DNA from: Owenia fusiformis
Taxonomy: Eukaryota > Annelida > Polychaeta > Sabellida > Oweniidae
Reading direction: 5' to 3'
Assembly (NCBI GenBank): GCA_903813345.2
Contig: CAIIXF020000012.1
Location: 2,335,318-2,399,317 of the forward strand
DNA: 64,000 bases
In this document: one piece after another, positions 1 to 12,400 of the stretch
Layout of the letters: each line of letters starts with the position of its first letter
Position numbering within the stretch: the first letter of the stretch is position 1
Translations under genes and position numbers: made by a program
Notes under the pieces: model-generated
The model's input: the letters and a program-made list of their open reading frames with translations, nothing else
What the model was told of the DNA's origin: nothing
The model's database searches: none

Positions 1-232
1 AACTCTCTGAATCAGAACCTGGAAATTACCAAGAAAATGGGATTTACAACAGGAAAAAGCCAACAGAAGAAAAATTGAACTAAATTTTTATGTCCACTGA
101 AATTGAAACATTTTTTGTAAACCACTTTAACCCCCCCCCCCCCCCCGTCATCAAAGTATAAATACAAAGCTAAAAACATTCCATGACACCTTGATATGAT
201 TTATTTAATTGTTGTATATTTTCATATTTCAG
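1..232. other. 5' flank / intron end upstream of Dispatched-like gene
   Basis: No gene is seen here. The stretch contains a C homopolymer near 130-146 and a pyrimidine-rich run ending in a good 3' splice site, 'tttcag', at about 227-232. That site would begin the exon carrying the start codon of the Dispatched-like gene. An upstream 5' UTR exon therefore probably lies outside the window. Confidence 0.4.
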
Positions 233-404
233 ACCACACACAGCATGTAATATCTGATGACACAAATTCGGATATTACAACTAAATACAGCAGAAAACAT
301 GACAAGAACCAACAGGACTTAACTTTCCATGACAAGAAACATTATTTAAGAATCACTAAACTGTTAATTCAAGCTGATTTCACCAAAACAAAATTAGTTT
401 AAAA

Positions 405-3400
405 ATGGCAAAGGAGGGAACACCTATGGTGTTTAACATAGACAGGACATTATTTGTTAATGACACGCTATGTGCTTTTGACGATACGCTTCTTGAACAT
501 GACAGACTTCAACCTGATCATCGCATCTCCTGGTACGATAATATTTCACCGGATGACGCAGTAACAAGTAAGTCATTTTCATATTAAATTTTGCTACAAA
601 CATTTCAACATAACAAAATATGTTTTTGGTCATTTTTCTCATTTTTTAAAACAATAAAGTTTCACATTTTAAAATTATATACCTATTTGGTTAATTCTGA
701 ATTTCAACAAACGAAAAACTAGGCCATATTCAAACAATTAGTTTCAAAATATAAACTGAAACAATGATGACATGTTCAGGTGTAGCTCAGCAATTTCACA
801 TAAAAAGTTGAAAACTAAAAATTTGAAAATGCAATTTCAACACTGGAGTATTTTTATTTCTAACTATGAGATGAGCATTTATTTGAGGCTTGTTGTCAAT
901 AGAAAGTTCTAACACCCCTTTTTAAATGGACTCATCTGAATTTCTTCCATTGATAGAATCTCAGATTCACCTTCTTGTACTCCAGGTGAACTAAGTGTAC
1001 TAAAAGATGCACTTAAAGTACGTATCAGACCATTAGTACTTGAATAAACAATATGTATAATATTTAACATGTCAAATTTGGAAATAATCTTCCCAGTTGA
1101 AAGATTGCTTCATACCAAGATGTTGTTAAAAGATGTAAATAAATGTAATTATGATGTTAATGTTAATGCACATATATCTTGATAAGGCTGATAGAGTAAA
1201 CATCTTAATAGAAATAGAAAAGAACGTGAAAGAACAAAGATTTAATCTATTGCGGAGGTATGAAACATGCTGATTTCAATATCTTGGCCTTAATCTTAAA
1301 TTCATTTATTATCTAACATCTAGGTTGTAATCTAATAGGTATACTAGCTAGAATATACAGTGTATTGATTACATGTTAAATGTTATATAAGCAGATGTAC
1401 ATGGAAATACAAATAATGGCTAGAGACTACTTTCTTGGACCTCTCTCTCTCTCTCTAAATAATAAGCTAGGTATTTTATGTAAAGAATGTTCTGAAGAGT
1501 TATGTAACTTTTCATGCTGAATCCAAACTTCATACTTAGATAAAGGCAAGGTGTGTCTGATTCCAGCCAATCCGAACACAGTATTTCATATAACTGCAGT
1601 GTATTATATCACCAATCACCACATTCAAGGTCACTTGTTGAACAGTTGTCAAGGTGACAACTTCACTTTCCAGACTGAAATTGATACTTTGCCAACTTGA
1701 CCCTTGCAAAAAGTTTCAGTGAAATACGTTGTTTTAGTGATTTTGTATAATTTAGGCAATTCCGTAGAAAATATTTTGCAATGTGTGAAAAGAATTTAAG
1801 CCCAAGAATTCAATGCAATGTGGCTGCTTCATTCCACTCAGGCAATTGTTTCCTCCTCAACTTTGCATTCCCACTGCTCTGAGTCATGCAACGGTTTAGA
1901 AACAGCACCTTTGATAGACTAATTCAGCACACAATGCACTCTCTATGGCTTAAATCCTTAAACCATGTCAGCAAGCTGAAATATGATTATATAAAAATAC
2001 CAGAGTTAGATAACATTAATTTTAACTATTTTTCAAGATTTTCAAAATCATTGATTAAAATGCAAATTTTCTTAATTAATCCAATGTGAAAAAAGGATAA
2101 TTCTGTCTGTCACTCAGTTTTCAAAACATTTTCTCCAACTCTCTTGTATCACCTCTAAAGAGGTTATCAAGATGTTTTCTAGCTGTAAGTAAAGGATGAA
2201 GTTGGTGATACCCGCTTTTTGGCTTGATTGTGAAACGTATGCACTAGTTCAACTAATATACAAACTAAAGTACAACATTACAAATCCTCTTATCGTAGAA
2301 TTTTATCAAATGTATATTAATACCACGAAGCATAATCTGCTTATATGGTTTCGATATTTCACTAACATTAAATGTGATGTAACTTCCTGGTCTTTAGATG
2401 AAATTGTAATAAAATTAACTATAAACGTGCAGTACACCTGATTAATTTAATGTCTATGGGAGATTTTTAAGTCTAAACCATGCTTAGTATGAGAGAAGAT
2501 GAATATCAATAAAAATGTAAAAAGGGAATATTTCTGAAAATGGAAATCAATGGAAAATAAGAATAAAATTATCTAAACAATGATTTAGCTCACTTTGGCC
2601 TTATGCAAATACTTCACTGTAATATACAAAAGCACTTTATTGACTTATACCATCAAAAGTCAAGTATAATATTTTAGGCCAAATAGCATACCAGCCGGTG
2701 TACACTATAACATGTAGTAATAGTGTATTTACATAAACCTGACCATTGATATGGATAAATATATTACAGACGCTGTGCCAAGTGAAAAGGAACAGGATCG
2801 AATAGATAGTATCTCTTACATGTTCAATTGCAAACCTGTGGAGTATCATGAAACCGGAAAGGTATGTATGTTTATATTTTTTTATTTCAAGTCCCGGTTT
2901 AAAGTAAACAGTTTTATAGTGAGTCCCAGAATTACAGAGTTATAATCAAAAATAGTGTTTCTTATTATGTTATATCAAACTTGCCAAGAAAAAAATGTTC
3001 ACTGTTGGTAGGTGTTCACTACAAAGGGGGTAATTTATACAGAAGTCAGTAGAGTATGTGGGGAAGGGTGTCCACTAGGGACATGTGCTCACTAGAGAGA
3101 GGTGTTTACTATAGAGGTTTTACTGTAGTTAAATGCTTACATATACTTCAAATTATTTCAGTACAATAGAAATATGACACTTTTTAAATATTTTATAGCA
3201 TATCCCTGGGCCTCTGATTTGTTCATCCCCATTTTACAGCATTATCAAACAGTGCTGTTCATAGCTGTTTCACATCACAGCACTGTTATTTGTTCAACAG
3301 TGCTGTCTCAAATTGGTAGATGTAAATTATTAGAACCCCTAAGGCAAATGAATTTTATAGATTTTACATCATTTCTTGTTAAATCATGAACTTAAAAACA

Positions 3401-6400
3401 TTATTCACCTAGTCATTTCTACATTGAATGGCCTAATATCTAACATAAACTTAATAGAGTGTCATTCAATACAAAATGAATAAAAAAACAAATTATCAAA
3501 CTGCCATTCAATATTACAATTTTCAAAAATCTTATTTTCTTAAAAGATCTGAATGGTCTATAATTGTAACGCATTTGTGACTCAAAGTCATACATGAGCT
3601 AGAATGTCTAAACTATATAAATATACATTTAAATTAAACCAATCAAGTAGAAGGATAAGGCCATTCATAAAATGATAGCCTATAGTTATAGCAAGGCCTC
3701 TAAGGTCTCTAAACATTCTATTGAGTTTTTCTATTTTTCTATTTTCATTTCAGCTCAATTCATTCACTGACCCAGTGACCTCACGACAAAAGAGAGCACT
3801 TCAAGTGGCGAACATTTCACAATATACTGAACATTCTGCACAGAACCTTTTAGATTCTTTACCATTAACGAATCAGGAGACTCCTCAACGGCATACACAG
3901 AATGGGAAATCGTTAGCACAAACCAGGAAATCATTGGATATCCCATTAAGGTTATACAGAGATTCATCACGATCTCCGTATGCAGGAAATGAACCAGAAT
4001 TAGAAGTAATATGGACTAAACAGAACGAAAACGAACGAAAGCATAAAGGCCTAAATGGAACTATACCCTTGGTAACTGACACACCCAAAGCAAGCATGGA
4101 TGTTAAGGTGTGTGCAGAATTCGAAAGGGAATGTGACGATTGTCAGGAACAGACGCCAGAGAACTTAGAGAAAAGACGCAGACATGCTGAACCATTCCCA
4201 TATTGTGTTTATGTCACCCGCTATCCTAAAACTGCATTCGGTAAGTAAACATTTAAAAATGTTCTCATTGAAACAGTTGAAATAGAATGACATCTCAACA
4301 TAAAATGTACCTCTGGGTTGGTAAAATAGGTGACTTTTTTTTAGCTATTTATACCTAAACATCTGACATCTCAACATAAACACCTGACATCTCAACATAA
4401 TGTACCTATGGGTTGTTAAAATTGTTGACTTTTTTTAGCTATTTATACCTAAACATCTTGTTTCTAACCATAAATCTCCCAAGAGAATCTAATATTACAG
4501 TCTCTACAAAAAAGGAGGGGGGGGGGAGATGGCAGAATTGTACTGAGACAGTGTATATAGATTGTATCTGATTAATTTTCCTTGGCCAGTAGAACGATGA
4601 AACTTTTTATTAAACAATTTGATATATTTCGTTTATTTCTTATATAATTTCTTATTGAATCATAGTATGAGAGTTACATGGAAATATAATTAAACTGAAT
4701 TTGTTTAATTAGACATTGTACCTTTCACCCTTTAATATCAAAATATAGATACAGACAATAGGTTCTATATTAAATACACTGATTGACATTAATACCTATA
4801 TTAATATAGTTCATATGTTGGTTTAATCGGTTTAATTGACTTGACATGTGTTGCTGTAACCATGAGGTCATGAGTTCGAGACATGTGAGCTCCTTGGTTT
4901 TATTCATACATAAGCTATATCCTAAGTACATACATAAGCTATATCCTAAGTATGTCACAGCCTTGTATATAAACACTGTACATTTCTATTTTTCTATGTA
5001 AATAATGCCTTTATATAATAATTTTTATACTTTTACATGTAACTGATTATGTATGTTTATATATCGTGTAAGGCAATTGTAAAAACCTGTATATTGACAC
5101 ATATGTCTGAGAGACTAACATGATTAAAAGATAAAGGTATATTACTAGAGCTTCAACTCTACATCATATACAGTAAAACCTGTATACAGTGAACACCTAT
5201 GGAGCCACATGAATGTGTTCACTGTAAGTAGGTGTTTATTACAAAGAGGGCACTTTATACTGAAGTTACTAGAGTATGTACAAAGGAAATGTGTCTAGAG
5301 ACAGGTATTCATGAGAGACAGGTGTTCACTAGAGATAGGTGTTCACTAAAGACATGTGTTCACTAGAGAGAGGTGTTCACTAAGACAGGTTTAACTGTAT
5401 ATTATACCTATCATCAGCTTAATGTAGTAGACATTAATAATTAATTTTAACATGAACACAGACATCTACAATTGTTGTATAGAATCAGCTCATCTATCAA
5501 GTTATACAGATTTGCCATTAGTTCAATGTATAATAGCTACATATAATGGACTCTCTAATCATGCAATCCACTTAGTCTAAGGGTAAAGCAATTTAATTCT
5601 ATGTTTAGCAGTGTTGTTAGGAAAATGATGTTATAACTGAATGATATTAGGATTTATCCTATGCCAAGTAGAGTTTTAGGGAGATAAGTTGGTAAGATAT
5701 ATCCCGTATCCTGATTTTGAGGTTTCCATATCCAGAACCTCAATATCTCCCGCCATATCTCCCGCTTCGGTGCATATCTTCCCGCTTCGGTGCATATCTT
5801 CCGGCTTCCGGTAAGTAGCGGAAATGCAATAAAATGACTTTGCATATGAATGATTTGTTTATTTTAACACCTTGTACTATTGAAATGGCCATATGCCCCT
5901 GAAAACTCTACTTGGTATAGGATAAAGCAGTTATATACGGTTGGTTTGGATATTGGGTTCATCCCTCGTGAGATATGCACATCTACCTTCGGTCCCTACG
6001 GTCCCTCAGGTAGATATGCATATCTCCCTCTGGATAAACCCCATATTCAAAACCTCCCAGTACATAACCCTTATTTATCAGAGAATGCTTGTAGGATATC
6101 TGGTCTCTATAATATCCCTTTGCAATCTACACTGAAATCACAAAGCTTTGTATACATAATTTTATATGTAGGTAATAATTAGTCAACAAGATTTCTCATA
6201 TTTCTTATCTTCTCAGAGTTTGATTAATTATGTAGCTAGTGCATAAAAAGTGATGGAGTACAAAATAAGACGCAACAAAGGGCAATATTTAATGCATATA
6301 GGAGAAATAGCAAAGTACATGTGCTGTAATCACCTTCGGCTATGCTATACTTTGAGCTTGGGATAATCCTTTAATCTACCATTAGCCAATCAGAATATGA

Positions 6401-9400
6401 TCGATCTTAATCCAGCTACCCAATTTCATGGTTTCATAAGTACCACCTGGCATTCATTTCATAATGAAACTCTGTTAAAGGCTAAAACAGCTACATTTGG
6501 GGTCATTTAGATCTAAATAGCTTCAAAACTGTATATCAATTTCTCCTATTAAATCATTAGGCCAATACTCAGGAATATGTTTCAATTGTTCTAAATATTC
6601 TTGAGTTGTGCTCTACTGAGTGCATAACAGCCTTTTCATATCCTTACAGTAGTTATGAAATTAACCAGTAGATAGTTTAGTCACAGGTTTGTAGCCAGTC
6701 CCCCCTGACCAAAAATTTCAAAATCATGCAGTTTTTCTCTATTCTGAGTACTTTTCAAGTGGTTTTGGCCATTTTTGGGCCAAAGTTAACAAACATGATC
6801 CACCCTTGGAATTATTTGACTATACCATCTACCTTGCAAAAGCTGGCTACGTGCCTGAATCAGGTGACATACAATAACGTGCCAACAGACACCTTCACTT
6901 ATTCTAAAAAGAACTGGTAGACTAATTCTATTCAACCTCAAAGGTGATATTCGGTGTAATTTCTAAAATGTGTCAAGCGGAAAAATTTATTTGGTTTTAT
7001 ACAACAAAAAGTTTTCAGTTTGAAGATTTTTTTATAAAACACGCATCTATCTATCCTACCTACATGTAAATGCTTCAAAAACAACTGCAGTAAAATGTGT
7101 AGTTAAGTGGAACATTTCTAAAACCATTACCCATGAAATTAATATGAAAGGAACCTCTGGGGGACCTTTAAAATGTGACATCATTTGAGGGAACCAAAGG
7201 TGTTCCATATACAAAGATTGATATTATTATTGTATTTAAAAATCACTTAAGTCTTAACCAGTGGCCGATCCAGGAATCAACAGGGGGAGGGGCAAAATAA
7301 AAACCTCCGCGCATGCTCAGAAATTTCTTTTGGGTCCTTTATTTAAAAATTTGGGCCCAAAAATTGTGAGCCAAACATTTTTGAGCCCTTATTTTCTTAA
7401 TTTGGGCCTAAATCACAAGATTGAAGGCCCACCTTTTAACATTACATGTAGCATCGTCCTCTAGAACGTTGGGGACCGCACTATATACCAAAACAAATGG
7501 ATGACAACATCATCTAGAATGTCTCCGAAGCTTATCTTTATTTTGAAATATAATACTATTTGCAAAGCAAATTAATCTTACCGACTGCTTCTTCTGGACT
7601 GCATTTTTAAAAAGGGACAGCATCTTTTCCATTCAATCGAGGTTGGGTCATTCAATCAAGGTTGGGCCATGCAGCCAAAGGTAAGCCATACAACCGAATT
7701 TTGCCGATTCAATCTGATGGAGAATGCCAAGCCTCTCTTTTTGACCAATTAAAGACGTCCTCTTCACATTCATTGTACCCTCGGCCAACTTCGTTTGCAA
7801 AGAAAATCTTCGGCAGTATCCGGCTTTTCTTGAGGTATCTTCGGTTGCAAGCCAAAAGTCGACACCCTTTTTAAAAATCTATCTCACCGGAAGTTGAAAG
7901 AACCAATGATAAGCCCGAGTTTATGGTACGTAGTTCGTCTAGTGCAACTAACTACCTCTCTGTTCCCAGGCCTGTTGATGATTCAGTGACATTGTTATTC
8001 TATTTAATTATCATTAAAGTCGGGGCGCCATAAATGAATTTTGGGCATTGAATAATCTTATTAACAACCAAATATTCATTTAGGGCTTGGAATGAAAATT
8101 ATAGGGGCCTAGTTTCATTCGTTTACAGCCCAGAATGCAAACCAAGGGCCCAATTTTCGGCCATGCCCCCCCCCCCCTGGATCCGCCACTGTTTAATATA
8201 TATTGTATACTATTCAACTGAAGAAATTAGTAGTAGACACCATTCTTCAGTAACTGGAATACATTTCGTCAGATCTGGTTCATATTGATAAAGCCAGTTT
8301 TGGTCAATTTCAATTAATTGTTTTTGAGACGTATTGTTATTCATAAATATAATAAAAATACTTCAGAAATGTAAACAATTTAATTTATATAAAATAACTT
8401 TTCATTTGATAGTTGTTTACCACAGACATTAATTACCTGTTCTAACATTTCACATGTTAAGTATGTGTTTAGACTATTAATCAGTGGAGAGGTTAAGCTA
8501 CCGTATAAAATCCAAAACGCAACTTAAACGTATCAATCAGCCCTATACAAATACATGTAGAGTTCACACATAAATAGCCGTTCAGCTCTAGTGTTTGTTT
8601 AGACTACACCATAGCTTGTAATGATTACATAGTATCCCATTGATGAAGTTCAATAGCTGGTTTTCTAATACATATTTTAAACGAGCTCGTTTCGTAAGAT
8701 TATTGGAGTTAAATCATGCGTAACATACATCATCTTCTTCAGAAAGAATTATACTCTGCATCGAAATCAAAATTGCAAGGATAGTATTCAACAGACATGA
8801 GTATAATGATTCCCGTTGATAGCATCGTGAAAAATTAAAAACTCCCGTTCTAAACACGCAACTTTGAAGTTGAACGGGTATCTGAAGTAGACTAAAGCGA
8901 TACAATCCTATGTTGATTCAATGTACTTTGCGTTTACGTATACGTTTTGAAAAACCGTATTTGCTTAACCTCTCCAGTAACTAATAATAATGATTTAAAG
9001 AAAAGTGGAAAAAACAATATAGTTCTCATTATTTGCTGTGTCTACAGGCTCAAAGTCCATACACCAATGAATCAATTGTGTATCGTGAATTTTAAGTAGA
9101 ATAGTATGTTAAGGAGTGAACGAATGATTATAATGGCTACTGGATATCAAGATACAGATGAAATAATAGTAAATATAGAGGATGGAGATCAACTTGAACA
9201 TATAGAGGGACTTTTCAATAATCTAGAGGATAGGCAATTACCAAATGGAAAAGAATACCATATCTTCTTTTCACATTCTTCTGTAGACAAGAAATGGGTC
9301 CTTCAAATGGTACGCATCCTAGAAGCTCCACCATACAATCTAATATGCTGTTATGATGAACGTGATTTTTTACCAGGGCGTACAAGTATATATGAAATCA

Positions 9401-12400
9401 ACAGGGCTATAACTACCAGCATGAAAACAGTGCTAGTATTCACCCCCGAAGCTGTAGAAAGCCGTTGGTGCCAGACAGAGGTTGATACCGCTATCACCGC
9501 AGCATATGATAAACTTATCGATATCATCCCCGTTAAACTTAGACCATGTGCTTTACCTGACACACTGAAACACATCAGTTATTTAGATGTCTCACACTTG
9601 GATAAGAATCAGGCTACCGAACGTATTCTTCAAGCAGTAACTAAGGATACCCGTGATGAACCCGTGCTACCGCCTCAGGTTCAACGTAATATGGTCACTA
9701 ATGGGTCATACTTCAACATCAAAAGCAAACGATCGATACCTGGTTGTTCCAGTTTCTTGGATACTACTGTTGAGGACATGAAAATAGGTTCGGATGTAAG
9801 AGCTATTCCTTTTAATGATGATGAGATAGCTGACACCATTGATAAGATCAATAATTCATTATTGATGAGATACAACTGTGTTTTACATTTTAACTCAAGT
9901 TGTTTACCTGATAAATTCACATCACCCTGTGTAGCTATTTTCACAAGTTTGGTGATTTTTTTTTGCGGCAGCTTATTTCTACTTCTCGCTGTTACTTATC
10001 AACAAATCGATCAGTTTGCTGATGAACTTGGGCGCTGTATCTCTGTCCTGTTGTCGGATTTGATTGTTCTTATGCTAATCATTCTTACAATAGGATTACC
10101 ACTTGGCAACACCTTACTGAAAATCCATTTTAGAAACAAACTAACAAATCTTTCAGTTAAATGTGTCAACAGAAATGTCATATTCACGGTGACATATAAG
10201 GACAAAATTCCTATCCTGGCAGTTATGAAGTATGATAATACACTGTGTTTAGAGCACATTGTAAATGAAAAACTTGTGCACGACCCAGAATTAGATACGG
10301 AGACATACAAACTACAAGTTATGAAAAAACACCTCTGTAACTATGCTCTATCTATACAGAGTGGAACACAAAAAGCAACTGTTGTACGTCATGTTGTTGT
10401 TTATGAACAAATGTGTTTCTGCCAATATGTTCAGCAATATGAATCAAGATAATGCATGTACATGTATTAACATATTCAATACAATACTTTAAAGAGCTAG
10501 CACCCTATGCGAAAAGAAAGGACAATCTCCACGTAGATACGGTAATGGACAAGAAACTGAGATAAATTAATGTCGGACAAGCATTGAGTTAATTGGAAGT
10601 TATACACTAAAATGACCCGAACTGTCTTTTTACTTTTATACACTAATGTAAGACAGTACCCATGATTAGATTTGTTATACGTTATGTTGTTTTCAAAATT
10701 AAACTAAGTTGAAAGTTTTTTTTTACTTGGATGGATTATAATGCCAACTACAACCTATGACATCATACTGTAAATAAAAGCTTATTTGATGTACAGGGTG
10801 AGCCAAAAAATGTAACCAAACAAATGGTATTAACTCAGTCACCAAGCATGGGTTTAAAATCATATTTGGCACAATTAAACCTTGTTCAATGTTCCTTCCT
10901 TACATATAGACGACGATTTATAAGAATATCACATTTATGAACGTATAGAGCTGCTCAATAAATGATGTTGTAATTAAAAGTGAGTTGCAAAATCTCTCGA
11001 TAATTACATTTGTGTTCGCTGATAAGTTATAAGAAATTAACTCATAAGAAAGTTTTAGTAGCACTACTTAAGTACATACTTTTAAATTTTGGACACAATT
11101 GGTGCAGATTGTTTTACGGAATATGTCACAAATAGATGAAATCATAATATTTAACAAATACATTATCTGTTTTGATATGATTCACAATCATGTCAAAGAT
11201 TCAGTTTAGTAAAAGCCACACACAGACATTTTACCTGTATTTTAAAACCCTAAGAAGTAATAAATATGACACTGTGCTATAAAAAAATGAGATAGAGAAA
11301 ATATTGTGGCTCAGAAATAAAGAAAAAAGAAAACATGATTTGCCGTGGCTGAGAATTGAACCTGCAAAATCTCTGATGCTCTAACAATTCTGCCATAGCC
11401 TCAGCTTGACTTTCAAGAAGTATTTTTTAATATTCATTCTTAACTTTAGAAAAACGTTTTTCCACTACACCACAATTATTAAAAAGTAGTCAATAATCAT
11501 GCTAATAATATTAGAATACATATCTGAGTGAATATTCTAAGCCAAATTTAGAATTAATGCTGTTAATGCATGCAGTTTTCATTATTTGAGAATCTATTTC
11601 CTGTCATGACTGTCAAAAAACCATGGCCTCCAAAACAAGATTCTTGCTTCCAATTTTCAAAATCATATATATTCAAGGATCAGCTATTTTTGGCACCCGA
11701 ACCCATCCTAATAGAAAGGTAAGACTATTTTCTTGAAAAGTATTTCTTGAAATCTGAAATTTCAGCCTCTGAAGTCTGTGAAAATCACTGCCTAAAGAAG
11801 TTAATATATTCAATTATATATAAGAAACAAAAGTATTATATTGTCAGTTCCCTTTTAAAATTGATCTCGAATACTTTACTTTAAATGGGAGGTATAAATA
11901 ATGAAACACTAAAACAATTAAATGTTTCCAGTGGCCATTATAAATATAAAAAAATTAGCAATGAACATTGATTTCTAACCTTGATATTTTTCCATTTCTA
12001 CATGCAGTTATTATCTAGCTCAGAGGATTGAGCAACTAGATATACGAGGGGTGATCCAAAAGTCTTGGACGCCCCGCTCTAACTTTGCTATTTTCTAATA
12101 TAAATGCATGAAACTTTCAGATAATACAGATCAACATCTAAACAACCGCTATCACCGCCGCGTATGATAACCTCATTGATATCATCCCAATCAAACTGAG
12201 ACCATGTGCTTTACCTGACACACTGAAACACATCAGTTATTTAGATGTCTCACACTTGGATAAGAATCAGGCTACAGAACGTATTCTTCAAGCAGTAACT
12301 AAGGATACCCGTGATGAACCCGTGCTACCACCTCAGGTTCAACGCAATATGGTCACTAATGGGTCATACTTCAACATCAAAAGCAAACGATCGATACCTG

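Noticed and set aside
196-402. 68-codon ORF just upstream of the Dispatched-like start
   Set aside because: It spans an intron end and 5' UTR and ends two bases before the favoured ATG. It shows no protein-like features.
4840-4915. tRNA-like 'gaggtcatgagttcgagac' text
   Set aside because: A B-box resemblance exists, but no convincing A box or cloverleaf could be drawn.
9048-9105. TIR gene as an exon of the Dispatched-like gene
   Set aside because: The Dispatched-like phase-1 donor at 4241 joins perfectly to 17291, completing TM1. The TIR unit has its own start, stop and poly(A) signal.
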